From the NCBI GenBank assembly GCA_020638655.1, contig JACKIC010000005.1, positions 310,001-374,000 on the forward strand: a stretch of DNA of 64,000 bases. Reading direction: 5' to 3'. This DNA is from Planctomycetota bacterium (lineage in GTDB: Bacteria; Planctomycetota; UBA1135; UBA2386). Positions 18,225 to 27,752 of this stretch are shown in pieces. Every line of letters begins with the position of its first letter. Within the stretch, counting starts at the first letter, position 1. Made by a program: the position numbers and the translations under genes. Below the pieces are notes generated by a model. That model was not told where the DNA came from. It ran no database searches and saw nothing but the letters and a program-made list of their open reading frames with translations.

Positions 18225-19775
18225 TCAGTCGACGACCGCGGCCACCTGCAGCAGCTTGCCCACGCGCGGCGCGGCCTGCCAGACGCCGGCTTCGAGCCCC
18301 TGCACGGGGTTCGTGCAGTAGGCGTCGGCGACCATGCGCACCTCGATCAGGTCGTCGATCTCGGCGCCTTCGGGCACCGGCAACTCGACGACCTGTCGGC
18401 CGCTCGTCGGCATCGAACCCGCCGGCACGCCCCCGACCAGCACGCGCAACGAACCGCCCCGCAGCGCCGGCACGTCGGCGAACTCGACGCCCACGCGCAC
18501 CGCGCGCGGCCGCCGTTCGCTGCGCACCACGAAGACCGCGTCGGGCGACAACACCCCGGTCGGATACAGGCCGCCGACGATGCAACGCACGCCCGAGGCC
18601 GGCACCATCGCGCCGGCCTCGATCGCAAATCCGCGCGGGATCTCGTCCACGGCGAACGTCGCGCGCGTCGCGGAGCCGTCCACCGGGTGCGTCGCGACGG
18701 TCGCGAATCCGGGCACGTCCGTGAGTCCGGGTATCGCCAGCAGGCCGCGCGCGTCGAAGTGCGCGGCGAGCACCTTCGCCAAGAACCCATGACCGACGCG
18801 ATCGGGGTGGCCATCCGCGGGCAGCAGGTTGTTCTCGGTGACCTCCTTGGGCCCCAGCAGCACATCGCGGCGATCGATGGTCTGCGGCAACGTGCGCGAC
18901 AGCCCCGGCGCGAGGTAGTCGTCGTAGAGGTAGCAGACGAACTTCGCGCCGATGCCGTCGAGCCGCTGCACCAGGTCACCGACCTCGACGCCGGCCATCT
19001 CGAAGCGCCGGCGCGATTCGGGGATCAGGTCGCTGGCGACCAGCCCCCAGCAACCAGCGTCACCGCGCAGGAAGTAGTGCGGGCTGGCGAGCGAGGCATG
19101 CGAGTGGCCGCGCAGGAGCTGCGCGTCGTAGATCGACACCAGCGTATGTCCGACCACGAAGCCGGAGCCGCTGTCCATGTCGTTGCGGTTCAGGCACAGC
19201 ACGGCGAGGTCGGGCTGCAGCACGTGCAGGTTGTGCACCGCGAAACGCACCGATGCGAACAGGTTCCAGCCGGGCACCGCGATCGGGAACACCTCGAAGC
19301 GGGTCTTGCCCGCGGGCTTGACGGCGCTTTGGCCGAGCAGTTTCTCAAGCTGCGGCGCGACGCCGTCCTCGTAGGGCGCGGCCTGGGCCGCGACCATGCT
19401 GTCGCCGAGCAGGATCACGCGAAACACCCCCTCGGCCTTGGGCGTGAGCTCGCGCGGATCGCGCATTCCGGACCAGTTGGTGCTCAGCGGCACCTGGGTC
19501 CTCCACGACGGGTCGTTGCGCATGCCGGGGTAGAACACGAAGTCGAGCCCCGGGTCCGGCACCGGCGTGAAGATCTCCTTGTCGGCGAAGTCGCCCTTCT
19601 GCGTCGGCAGGATCACGGGTTCGCCGTCCCCGGTCGCGCCGCGCACGAGCAGGTAGCCGCAGGCCGCGGCCAACGCGACGACCATGCCAGTCAAGACGGC
19701 GACGACGCGCAGCAGGGTGCGCTTGTTGGCGCGCAGGATGGCGGGATCGATGGCGGGATCGATGGCGGTCGTCAC
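18225..19775 (-). CDS. Membrane-anchored SGNH-like protein
   Basis: A 516-residue protein read from a GTG at 19775. The start contains a short repeated peptide (IDPAIDPAI, from the DNA repeat GATGGCGGGATC), then one membrane helix at about residues 22-45 (LLRVVAVLTGMVVALAAACGYLLV). The outer domain has SGNH-hydrolase features: VILLGDSMVAAQAAP for block I, a VLCLNRNDMD stretch, and PADGHPDRVGHGFLA near residue 330, which supplies the Asp and His of block V. Similar folds are found in O-acetyltransfer and polysaccharide-modifying proteins. The last 150 residues form an extra strand-rich domain. The gene converges on the DUF1501 gene. Substrate unknown. Confidence 0.72.
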   Translation of the reverse strand: MTTAIDPAIDPAILRANKRTLLRVVAVLTGMVVALAAACGYLLVRGATGDGEPVILPTQKGDFADKEIFTPVPDPGLDFVFYPGMRNDPSWRTQVPLSTNWSGMRDPRELTPKAEGVFRVILLGDSMVAAQAAPYEDGVAPQLEKLLGQSAVKPAGKTRFEVFPIAVPGWNLFASVRFAVHNLHVLQPDLAVLCLNRNDMDSGSGFVVGHTLVSIYDAQLLRGHSHASLASPHYFLRGDAGCWGLVASDLIPESRRRFEMAGVEVGDLVQRLDGIGAKFVCYLYDDYLAPGLSRTLPQTIDRRDVLLGPKEVTENNLLPADGHPDRVGHGFLAKVLAAHFDARGLLAIPGLTDVPGFATVATHPVDGSATRATFAVDEIPRGFAIEAGAMVPASGVRCIVGGLYPTGVLSPDAVFVVRSERRPRAVRVGVEFADVPALRGGSLRVLVGGVPAGSMPTSGRQVVELPVPEGAEIDDLIEVRMVADAYCTNPVQGLEAGVWQAAPRVGKLLQVAAVVD

Positions 19776-19832
19776 TTGGCAGTCGTCCTCAGCCGAGCAG
19801 CCTACGGCGCGCGGCGGCCGGCCGTGAACGAC

Positions 19833-22361
19833 TTACCGTTCGACCACGTACCAGATCGCGTCGGGCGACAGCCGGACGGTGTTGCCCGAGAGCGTCACCG
19901 CGTCGCTGCGCGGCATGCCGGCGCCGTCGAGCGCCGTGACCCGCCGCAGCGCGGCGCCGCCGAACGCCACCGCGCCGTCAACGCGCTGCACCTGCGCCGG
20001 GGCGCCGCCGAGCTTGACGATGCGGCCGCCCTGCTCGCGAAAACCGAACGGCACGGCCGCGGTCATCGCCTGAATCAGCATGCGCTTGCTGTCGCGCAGC
20101 GGCTCGCCGTCGAGGCTGATCACGCCGATCGCCGCGAACTCGTTGGCGACCGCGATCGCGCAGTCGGTGAGCTTCACTTCACCGGCCTTGCCGAGCCGAC
20201 CCGACACGGCCTGACAGCGGGGCGCGTCGATCGTGAACACGCCGCGCCGCTCGTCCAGGGCCAGCTGGCCCGCGACGTGGCGCGTCACGCCGCCCTTCGA
20301 CGCGGGCAGCGGCACCGTGCGCGGCGCGGCCGCGCCGAACGACCGCACCACCGGCCCGCTCAGGAACGTGTGCACATCGAGCCCCTTGGTACCTGGGCCG
20401 CTGCCGCTGCGCACGGGATCGAGCTGCGCCGCGCCGCCCGCCGAACCGCCGAGCGCGAACAGGGTGTCGTCGGGCAACTTCGCCGCCAGCACCGGCTGAC
20501 CTTCCTCGAGGTCGCCGCGGCGGTACATCAGCGCCGCGAGGGGCAGCGTCCAGATCTGGTCCGGAGTACCGAAGCCGAACTTCGAGATGCCCGTGTCGCG
20601 CAGCCAGGCGCTGTCGATCGCGAACCAGAACAGGCCGTCGATGCCGTTCGCGGCGGCGTAGGCGGACGCCACCAGCACCCCGTCGCCGCGGCGGCGATTG
20701 GGCGCGGGCCAGCCGATCTCGCTGACGATCTGCGGCTTGCCCACCGTCTGCACGAACTGCAGCGGCAGCTTGTCGGGCGCATCGACGAAGGCCACGTCGC
20801 CGAACGTGTCGCCCTCGTCGAGCGCCCAGCCGGCGCGCGGACCCTGGTGCGGCGCGGCGAAGTAGCCGTGCGCGTCGACGACGTCGGCGGGCTCGTAGGT
20901 CCAGCGCTCGACGGCGTCGAGCTGCGCGGGGTCGCTGACGTGCCAGTTGGAGGCGATCACCAGGCCGCCGTAGCCGAGGTCGCCGCGCAGGAACTTCGCC
21001 CCCTGCGCGTAGTAGCCCCGCTGCAGCCCAGCGAGGAACCGCACCTGCTCGCGCGCGGTCTGGCGCGCGCGCGCCGACGACTTCGCCATGCCGTCGCGCG
21101 TCATGTTCCAGGCCGGCACCAGATCCTTGCCGAACTGCCGCTGCAGCTTCTGCCAGAGCGCGGGCGGCACGTTCTGCTCGGAGAAGGTCCAGAAGAACAG
21201 GGAGTCCTCGTTGACGAGTTCGATCGCCGCGAGGGCGGGCTCCTTGGCCAGCGCGACCTTGGTGTAGGGATTGACGGTGGTCAGGACCTGGCGCCACCAG
21301 CCCCGCTGAATCGCCTGCAGCCGCTCGTCGAAGAAGATCGCCGCGAACGGGTGCTTGTTGGCCGCGCCGTCGTAGTCGTCGATGCCCCACGACCCGTCGA
21401 TCCGGAACCACAGCGGGAAGAAGCTCGACAGCGTCGTGTAGATGCCCTCGCGCTTGCACGCCGCGACCAGGTAGCAGATGGCGTCGAGCTTGCCTGCGTC
21501 GACCTGCCGCGGGTCCGCGTCGGCGGCGACCCGGCCGTGGATGCGCAGCAGGTTGACGCCGAGCTTGGCCAGCTTGCGCGTCAGGTAGTCGATCGTGGCG
21601 TGGGACTGCAGCCAGACCTCCGGGCCGGCGTTGACGCCGACCCAGCGCATCGGCGCACCGTCGCCTCGCACGAAGCCGGCGCCAACGGCGCGCACGGGGC
21701 CGTGTTCACCGGCCGTGCGCTCATTGAGGAAGCGCAGGTCGAGCAGCGCCTCGGCGGCGAACGGATCGGGCGGCGGCGCGAACGCGAACATGCCGGCGTC
21801 GACGCGCTCTTCCGCGTCGCCGGGCTTGCGCTTGCCATCGGGAACGAACGGCACGGCGGTCAGCAGGAAGCAGTCGAAGGCCGCCGTGGTCTCCGCGCCC
21901 TCGCCGGCGGCGAGCGTCACGGTCAACGTGTGCGGCCCCTTCGTCAGTTCGACGCGGCCGAGGTCGACCCAGTTGGCACAGACGTGCGTGATCAGCGCGA
22001 CGTTGTCGGCCAGCGCACAGTCTGCCGTGCACTGCCGTTCGCCGGCCTCGTCGAACCGCCAGGAGAACGGACCGTGCTTGTAGAACTTGCGCACCCACAG
22101 CGCGTAGTCCCCGGCCGCCGGCACGTCGACGCGGTAGCTCGCCGTGAGCGGCGCCGCGCCGCGCGGGCCCGCGGTGCTGAGCCACTCGCCGCCCGAAAGC
22201 AGCTGCTGCTTGTCGCCGAGGTTGCGGCCCGACAGCCACGTCTGTTTCGGGAAGTTGGTGGCGGCGGCGGCCTCCGCTTCCCACCAGACCTGCTGCGCGG
22301 CCAGGGTCTGCACGGAATGGACGACGGCGAAGCACAGCGCGGCGAGTCGGACGACGGACAT
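19833..22361 (-). CDS. Secreted glycoside hydrolase of clan A type
   Basis: An 842-residue secreted enzyme with a signal peptide (about residues 1-22). Residues about 24-170 form a carbohydrate-binding-like jelly roll (WWEAEAAAATNFP, YALWVRKF, HTLTVTLAAG). The TIM-barrel domain spans about 205-640: VGVNAGPEVW, LGVNLLRIHG, then ELVNEDSLFFW near 381-391, with N384-E385 as the expected acid/base pair, and SEIGWPAP near 547, with E548 as the expected nucleophile. This fits GH5-like families of clan GH-A. The C-terminal 180 residues are strand-rich. The start at 22361 gives the only good signal peptide; frame continues open further upstream without one. It likely cleaves polysaccharide outside the cytoplasm; linkage cannot be told. 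Confidence 0.82.
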   Translation of the reverse strand: MSVVRLAALCFAVVHSVQTLAAQQVWWEAEAAAATNFPKQTWLSGRNLGDKQQLLSGGEWLSTAGPRGAAPLTASYRVDVPAAGDYALWVRKFYKHGPFSWRFDEAGERQCTADCALADNVALITHVCANWVDLGRVELTKGPHTLTVTLAAGEGAETTAAFDCFLLTAVPFVPDGKRKPGDAEERVDAGMFAFAPPPDPFAAEALLDLRFLNERTAGEHGPVRAVGAGFVRGDGAPMRWVGVNAGPEVWLQSHATIDYLTRKLAKLGVNLLRIHGRVAADADPRQVDAGKLDAICYLVAACKREGIYTTLSSFFPLWFRIDGSWGIDDYDGAANKHPFAAIFFDERLQAIQRGWWRQVLTTVNPYTKVALAKEPALAAIELVNEDSLFFWTFSEQNVPPALWQKLQRQFGKDLVPAWNMTRDGMAKSSARARQTAREQVRFLAGLQRGYYAQGAKFLRGDLGYGGLVIASNWHVSDPAQLDAVERWTYEPADVVDAHGYFAAPHQGPRAGWALDEGDTFGDVAFVDAPDKLPLQFVQTVGKPQIVSEIGWPAPNRRRGDGVLVASAYAAANGIDGLFWFAIDSAWLRDTGISKFGFGTPDQIWTLPLAALMYRRGDLEEGQPVLAAKLPDDTLFALGGSAGGAAQLDPVRSGSGPGTKGLDVHTFLSGPVVRSFGAAAPRTVPLPASKGGVTRHVAGQLALDERRGVFTIDAPRCQAVSGRLGKAGEVKLTDCAIAVANEFAAIGVISLDGEPLRDSKRMLIQAMTAAVPFGFREQGGRIVKLGGAPAQVQRVDGAVAFGGAALRRVTALDGAGMPRSDAVTLSGNTVRLSPDAIWYVVER

Positions 22362-22442
22362 GGACGCGCAGGTTAGCGAATCGCCGCGGTTGCCGCGCCC
22401 GCGCGAGCCCACCAGAATGCCCCCGTCCCGCGACTGCCCCAC

Positions 22443-23984
22443 ATGCAACTCCGCCCCTATCAGGCCGCCGCCCTGCAGGCCGTGCGCCGCGCCTACCAGG
22501 AAGGCCACCGCGCCGCGCTCGTGGTGATGCCGACCGGCACCGGCAAGACGGTGTTGTTCGCGGAGATCTCGCGGCTCGCCAAGGGGCCGGTGCTGGTGCT
22601 CGCGCACCGGCAGGAACTCGTCGAGCAGGCGCGCGAGAAGATCGCCGCGTGGTGCAACGACGTGGTCGCCGTCGAGATGGCCGGCAGGCGCGACTTCACG
22701 CGCCCCGACGGAACGCGCCCCAAGATCGCCGTGGCCAGCATCCAGACGCTGCGCCAGCGCCTGCAGCACGTGCCCAGGGACGCCTTCCGCATCGTCGTCG
22801 TCGACGAGGCGCACCACGCGACGGCCGACTCCTACCGCGCCGTGCTGGACCACTTCGACGCGCACCTGCTGGGGGTCACGGCGACGCCCGACCGCAGCGA
22901 CCGCGTGCCGCTCGGCGAGGTGTTCTCCACGGTGGCGTTCGACTACGACATGCGCGCGGCGATCGCCGACGGCTGGCTGTGCCCGATCCGCTCGTTCCTG
23001 GTGCAGACCCAGGCGGACTTCTCCGGCGTGCGCAAGGTCGCGGGCGAGCTCGCGACGCGCGACGTCGAGGACATCCTGACCCAGGAGCTGCATCTCGCCG
23101 AGATCGCCGCGCCGATCCTGCGCGAGCGCGGCGACCGGCCGACGATCGTGTTCGCGGCCTCGGTGGCGCACGCCTACTCGCTGACGCGCGTGATGAACGA
23201 GATGGCCGACGACCCGCACTTCGCCGCGGCGCTCGACGGCACCTCGTCCTTCGAACATCGCGCGCCGACGCTCGAGCGATTCCGCCGCGGCGAGATCAAG
23301 GTCCTCGTCAACTGCTCGCTGTTCACCGAGGGCTTCGACGTGCCGCAGATCGCGCTGGTGGCGATCGCGCGCCCGGTGCTGTCGCGCTCGTTCTACGCGC
23401 AGATGGTCGGCCGCGGCACGCGCATCGCGCCCGGCAAGCGCGACCTGCTGGTGCTCGACTTCGTGCCCGGCAACTGCCGCCACTCGCTGGCACAGGCCGT
23501 CGACATCTTCGCGACCGCCAATCCAGAGGTGCAGGAGCGCGCGCGCCGCATCGCGATGCAGGTCAGCGCCGAGGGCCAGGCGATCGCGCTCGAACGCGCG
23601 CTCGAGCTCGCGCAGCAGGAACAGGAGGCGCAGGAGGCTTCGGTCGCCTACCAGCTCAAGAAGCGCGACCCGTTCGCCGCGGTCGGTATCGACCTCGAGT
23701 TCTACGCGCGGCGCTCGGGCGGCGGCGCGCGCGCCTCGTCGGACCAGCTGCAGTTCTTCCAGCGCGCGGGGCTGCCCACCGATCGCGTCGCCCAACTGTC
23801 GAGCCGGCAGGCCGACGCGCTGCGCGAGTTGCTGCTCGAACGCAAGGCCGTCGGCCTGTGCACACCCAAGCAGGCGCGGCAGCTCGTCGCGCTCGGCATC
23901 GACCCGCGCGACCTCTACTTCGACGAGGCCAAGGAGTTGCTTCGCGAACACAAGGCGAAGGCGCGCAGCGGCGAGCAGGGCTGA
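22443..23984 (+). CDS. DEAD/DEAH-type superfamily 2 helicase
   Basis: A 513-residue cytoplasmic helicase. N-terminal Q-like motif LRPYQAAAL, Walker A MPTGTGKT near residues 29-36, motif Ia VLAHRQELV, motif II DEAHHA near residue 120, motif III GVTATPDRSD. The second RecA-like domain has the usual late motifs: VLVNCSLFTEGFDVP and QMVGRGTRIAPGKRD. This is the SSL2/COG1061 pattern, related to type III restriction and XPB-like enzymes. A C-terminal region of about 140 residues, rich in Glu, Gln and Ala, has no known domain by eye. The ATG at 22443 starts at the Q motif. It is divergent from the glycoside hydrolase gene and 71 bases before the metallophosphoesterase gene. Confidence 0.92.
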   Translation: MQLRPYQAAALQAVRRAYQEGHRAALVVMPTGTGKTVLFAEISRLAKGPVLVLAHRQELVEQAREKIAAWCNDVVAVEMAGRRDFTRPDGTRPKIAVASIQTLRQRLQHVPRDAFRIVVVDEAHHATADSYRAVLDHFDAHLLGVTATPDRSDRVPLGEVFSTVAFDYDMRAAIADGWLCPIRSFLVQTQADFSGVRKVAGELATRDVEDILTQELHLAEIAAPILRERGDRPTIVFAASVAHAYSLTRVMNEMADDPHFAAALDGTSSFEHRAPTLERFRRGEIKVLVNCSLFTEGFDVPQIALVAIARPVLSRSFYAQMVGRGTRIAPGKRDLLVLDFVPGNCRHSLAQAVDIFATANPEVQERARRIAMQVSAEGQAIALERALELAQQEQEAQEASVAYQLKKRDPFAAVGIDLEFYARRSGGGARASSDQLQFFQRAGLPTDRVAQLSSRQADALRELLLERKAVGLCTPKQARQLVALGIDPRDLYFDEAKELLREHKAKARSGEQG

Positions 23985-24055
23985 CGGCATCGCTTCTCGC
24001 AGTCTTCACGGGCAGGTGCGGCGACGCGCGCGCCGGCGCCGGCCATGATCGCGGC

Positions 24056-25036
24056 ATGCGACCGCCCACCGCGCCCCGCTCCGACCTCTCGCGCCGCGGC
24101 TTCCTCACGCTCGGCGCCGGCGCCGTGCTGCTGCCGCTCGCGGGCTGCGCAGCCACGCGCGCGGCGCGCACCGAACCGCTGCGCATCGGCCTGATCGCCG
24201 ACCTGCATCACGGCCTCGATCCGCGCGCGCAGGAACGCATCGAGGACTTCGTCGCCGCCGCGCAGCGGCGCCGCGCCGACATGATCGTGCAGCTCGGCGA
24301 CTTCAACTACGCCGAGCCCGCCAACCGGCCGTGCATGCAGGCCTTCGACGCCTTCGCGGGCGAACGCCACCACGTGCTCGGCAACCACGACCTCGACAAG
24401 TTCGGCAAGGAGCACGTGCTCGACTTCTGGCAGATGCGGGCGCGCTACTACAGCTTCGACCGCGGCGGTTGGCACTTCGTCGTACTCGACCGCAACCACG
24501 TCAGGCAGGGCGACGTCTACGTGCCCTACGCCAAGGGCAACTACTTCAGCGCCGAGGGGAACCTGAGCCACGCCGACCCCGAGCAACTCGAGTGGCTCGC
24601 GGCCGATCTGCGCAGCACGCGCGCACCGACCGTGGTGTTCGTGCACCAAGGCGTCGGCATGTCGAACGACGCCTACCCCGACGACGACAGCCGCGCGCCG
24701 ATCGAGGCCACGCTCGCCGCGGCCAACCGCGACGGTGCGCAGGTGGTCGCGTGCTTCTGCGGCCACGAGCACCTCGACCGCCACAACCACAAGGACGGCG
24801 TTCACTACGTCTGGGTCAACAGCGCGTCGTACTACTGGGTCGGCGCCAAGTACGGCCGCATGGCCCCCTACGCCGACGCGCTCTACGCGTTCGTCGACCT
24901 GCGCGACGACTGCCTCGTACTGCACGGCCGGCAGTCGCAGTTCGTGTCACCGACGCCGCAGGAACGCGGATACCCGCAGTGGCAGGAGGTCAGCGCAGCG
25001 CAGCAGGACCGGCGACTGCCCGTGCCCCGAGCCTGA
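24056..25036 (+). CDS. Tat-exported lipoprotein-like metallophosphoesterase
   Basis: A 326-residue protein with a twin-arginine signal (SRRGFLTLGAG) followed by a lipobox (LPLAGC), so likely a Tat-exported lipoprotein. The calcineurin-like fold shows all metal motifs in order: IADLHHG (D-x-H), VQLGDFNY (GD), GNHDLDKFG (GNH), VFVHQGVGM (H) and CGHEHLDRHNH (GHxH). The body is the size of a single-domain enzyme acting on phosphomono- or diesters in the periplasm. The start at 24056 gives the Tat motif; frame is open further upstream but Arg-rich. Substrate unknown. Confidence 0.9.
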   Translation: MRPPTAPRSDLSRRGFLTLGAGAVLLPLAGCAATRAARTEPLRIGLIADLHHGLDPRAQERIEDFVAAAQRRRADMIVQLGDFNYAEPANRPCMQAFDAFAGERHHVLGNHDLDKFGKEHVLDFWQMRARYYSFDRGGWHFVVLDRNHVRQGDVYVPYAKGNYFSAEGNLSHADPEQLEWLAADLRSTRAPTVVFVHQGVGMSNDAYPDDDSRAPIEATLAAANRDGAQVVACFCGHEHLDRHNHKDGVHYVWVNSASYYWVGAKYGRMAPYADALYAFVDLRDDCLVLHGRQSQFVSPTPQERGYPQWQEVSAAQQDRRLPVPRA

Positions 25037-25049
25037 TGGTCGCGGCGAG

Positions 25050-25295
25050 TCAGACGCCGGCGATCAGCGCTTCCTTCTGGTGCCGCTCCCACTGTTTGAC
25101 CTCGCGCTCGCGCCGACTCGCCGACGCGCGATCGGGCCAGGGCTCGCTGTGCTCGAGCCGCACCGGGCCGCGACCGCGCGTGTATCGCGCGCCGCTGCCG
25201 TCGTTGTGCTGCGCGACGCGGCGCGCCACGTCGGTGGTGATGCCGGCGTAGAGCGAATCGTCGGCGCAGCGCACCAGGTAGAAGAACCAGGCCAT
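25050..25295 (-). CDS. GIY-YIG endonuclease-fold protein
   Basis: An 81-residue protein with the GIY-YIG start FFYLVRCADDSLYAGITTD, conserved Arg in RRVAQHN, and GSGARYTRGRGPV, then EHSE. This is the short stand-alone form common in bacteria (the UPF0213/YhbQ type). It converges on the metallophosphoesterase gene with 13 bases between stops. Its cellular role is not settled for the family; DNA cleavage or repair has been suggested. Confidence 0.92.
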   Translation of the reverse strand: MAWFFYLVRCADDSLYAGITTDVARRVAQHNDGSGARYTRGRGPVRLEHSEPWPDRASASRREREVKQWERHQKEALIAGV

Positions 25296-25346
25296 TGCCG
25301 GTCAGCGTAGTCGCGCGGGCGCGGCGGGGGCAGCCCGGTGCGGCGA

Positions 25347-27752
25347 TCAGGGCACGACGAGGCTCACGTCCGTCGTACGCCCCGCGGCGATCTCGACCGT
25401 TCGCCGTGTCTCGCCGCGCTCGCCCAGGTCCAGCACCAGCTCGTACGTTCCGGGCTCGACCACCGGCGTGAAGTGCTCGGCGCCGGCCTGCAGGGCGTGT
25501 TGCGGCGAAGCCTCTGCGGCCCCTCCCGAGCCCGTCAGTCGGTAGCGGCCGCCCAGGAACGCACCTTGCGCGTCGGTCACCGCGAGGCGCAGGCGGCCGC
25601 CGAGGCGCGCGGGCACGATCACGTCGCCGGGCGCAGGCAGGGTCACTTCGATCTCCGTCGGCAGCAGCAACTCCGACGGCGTGCCGCGCACCCCGATCAC
25701 ACGCAGTCGCTGCGACCCCGCCGGCACGCGCATCACGAACGCGCCGTCCTGCCGCCGCAGCGTGAAGCTGCGGCGCGCCGCGGGGTCGTTCGCGGCCGTC
25801 CACTGGAAAGATGCCTGTTCGAGGTCGACCGCTGCGAGCTGGACGACGACGCGTTCGCCGTCGAGCGGCAGCAACTGCAGCACGACCTCGTCGGGCACCG
25901 CCGCGCCGAACTCGGCCCACTCCGACGCCCACTCGCGGTCGCGGCTCACGGCGCGCATGCGCACGGGTTCCTCGAGCACGAGTTGCTGCAGCACGCCCTG
26001 CTCGTCGGTGCCGTAGTTGCCCGCGAAACGCTCGCGGCGCCACTCGACCCCGCAGGGGCCCGCGGGCGCGCCATCGCGCAGCACGCGGATCGTCACGGGC
26101 CGGCCCTCGACGACGAGTTCGACCTCGGCGGGCGCGGTCGCCTTCTGCATCGTGAAGCCGGACGGCAGGAATCCCGCGGCGCGTTCGACGAGCACCGACC
26201 CCTGTTCCCCGGCGGCGACGCGGATCGCGAAGCGGCCGTCGCGATCGGTTCGCACGGTCCGGCGCCGCTGCACGCGACCTTCGTTCCAGGAGAGGCCGCG
26301 GCCCTTGTCGAGCGTGACCGCGGTGCGCGTGCGCCAGCTCAGCTGCGCGTCCTCGACCGGCGCGCCGGTGCGCCAGCGCACGACGCCGCTCACGGCGCTC
26401 GCCGGTTCGAGGCGCAACGCGCCGACGTCGGTGACCCCGCGCACGGCGACGTCGTGCCCGGCGACGACGAGGTCCTCGCGACCATCGGGCGGCAGCACCA
26501 CGACCAGTGTCGGCCCATTCTCGGGCAACCGCACGCGCCACGTTCCGTCCGCGGCGCAGCGCACGTCCGTGAGGCACGGGCCCCGCGGCGCAGTCTCGCC
26601 GGCCGCGAAACAGAGCACTTCGACTCCGGACAGCGCCGAGCCGTCCGGCGCGGCAACGCCACCGATCAGGATCGGCGCAGCCATCACCGGCACCTCGAAC
26701 AGGTCCCGCGCCGCGTCGCCGAGATCGATCTGCTGTTCGAGCGGCTCATACCATGCATCGGCGGCGCTCAGTTCGATGCGCAGCCCCGCGCACTCTCCGT
26801 CCCACCGCGCCAGGGTGGCGTCGAACGTGCCCTCGGCGCTCACCGCAGCGCGGATCTCGTCGCGCGCGACCTCGTCGCCGCGGCGCCACGTGGCGACGAT
26901 CGTCAGCGGCGCGGTCCACGGGGCCCGCGCGTCGAGCCCGACGAGCGCACCGTGAAGATGGCGACCGACCTGCGGGGCGACGACGCGCTCGACCGCGGCC
27001 GCTGCCGCCACGGCATCGCCTGCCGATGGCGAATGCACGGCAGGCCCTGCCGCAGCAGACGACGCCGGCACCGGCTCGGGCGCCGATCCCCCCGACGATC
27101 CCGGGCCGAAGAACGGGATCGAGACGCACAGTGCGGCAGCGAGCGCAGCGGTGACGAAGAGCTTGGTCTTCATGGCGATTGCCGTCAGGACGAGCGATGT
27201 GGAAACCAACGGGGCAGCGGGGCTGCCGAGCGACAGCAACGCCGCGGCGAAGCGCGTGTCGCGGCGCTCGAGGGCGCCGCGCAGGTCCTCGCGCGCCCGG
27301 CGCAACAGGGCGCGCACGGCGTCGGCCGAACGACCGACCCGCCGCGCCACCTCGGCCACCTCGAGCCCTTCGAAGTGATGCAGCAGCACGACCTGACGCT
27401 GCGCCTCGGGCAGTTCGAGCACCGCCGCGACCAGCGCCCCGTGCAGTTCGGCGCGCGCGACGAGTTCGATGGGATCGTCGGTTTCGACCTGGCGCAGGGT
27501 CGCGAATGCATGCTCACGCCGGTTGCGCCGCCGTTGGGCACGACCGTCGCGATGCAACACGTTGCGCAGGATGCGCGCGAGGTAGCCCTTGAACTTCCCG
27601 GCGTCCCGCGGCGGCCGCTGCGCTGCCAGCAGGCAGGCCTCCTGCGCCGCGTCCTCGGCGCGATGGGCATCGCTGCAGAGCTGCAGCGCGAGCTTGCGCA
27701 CCCACGGCAAGTGGTCGAGCAGGCTGTCGAGGTCGGGATCGGACGCGGTCAC
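25347..27752 (-). CDS. ECF sigma factor fused to a membrane-anchored extracytoplasmic repeat protein
   Basis: An 801-residue protein read from a GTG at 27752 with a GGTGG site upstream. Residues about 5-80 are sigma region 2 (LRNVLHRDG, DAAQEACLLA) and about 95-165 region 4 (LPEAQRQVVLLHHFEGLEVA, RRVGRSADAVRALLRRARED), an ECF-type factor. One membrane helix lies at about 195-215 (MKTKLFVTAALAAALCVSIP). The remaining 580 residues have a sequence of beta-sandwich units of the carboxypeptidase-regulatory-like type (VSGVVRWRTGAP, VRTDRDGRFAIRVAAG, VEPGTYELVLDLGERG). No stop separates the parts. The neighbouring locus has the same two functions as separate genes, so the fusion may be a one-piece surface-sensing switch. 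An internal start at M194 could also give the receptor part alone. Confidence 0.85.
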   Translation of the reverse strand: MTASDPDLDSLLDHLPWVRKLALQLCSDAHRAEDAAQEACLLAAQRPPRDAGKFKGYLARILRNVLHRDGRAQRRRNRREHAFATLRQVETDDPIELVARAELHGALVAAVLELPEAQRQVVLLHHFEGLEVAEVARRVGRSADAVRALLRRAREDLRGALERRDTRFAAALLSLGSPAAPLVSTSLVLTAIAMKTKLFVTAALAAALCVSIPFFGPGSSGGSAPEPVPASSAAAGPAVHSPSAGDAVAAAAAVERVVAPQVGRHLHGALVGLDARAPWTAPLTIVATWRRGDEVARDEIRAAVSAEGTFDATLARWDGECAGLRIELSAADAWYEPLEQQIDLGDAARDLFEVPVMAAPILIGGVAAPDGSALSGVEVLCFAAGETAPRGPCLTDVRCAADGTWRVRLPENGPTLVVVLPPDGREDLVVAGHDVAVRGVTDVGALRLEPASAVSGVVRWRTGAPVEDAQLSWRTRTAVTLDKGRGLSWNEGRVQRRRTVRTDRDGRFAIRVAAGEQGSVLVERAAGFLPSGFTMQKATAPAEVELVVEGRPVTIRVLRDGAPAGPCGVEWRRERFAGNYGTDEQGVLQQLVLEEPVRMRAVSRDREWASEWAEFGAAVPDEVVLQLLPLDGERVVVQLAAVDLEQASFQWTAANDPAARRSFTLRRQDGAFVMRVPAGSQRLRVIGVRGTPSELLLPTEIEVTLPAPGDVIVPARLGGRLRLAVTDAQGAFLGGRYRLTGSGGAAEASPQHALQAGAEHFTPVVEPGTYELVLDLGERGETRRTVEIAAGRTTDVSLVVP

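Noticed and set aside
18687..22376. 1229-codon plus-strand open frame over the SGNH and glycoside hydrolase genes
   Set aside because: Composition is Arg, Ala, His and Val-rich without any motif, as expected for the complement of GC-rich coding DNA; the minus-strand genes have clear domains.
27150..27175. Separate gene starting at MKTKLFVTAALAAAL, with a signal peptide
   Set aside because: There is no stop or spacer between the sigma domain and this ATG, and the paralogue at 30123 has the same join; kept as one protein, though internal initiation remains possible.
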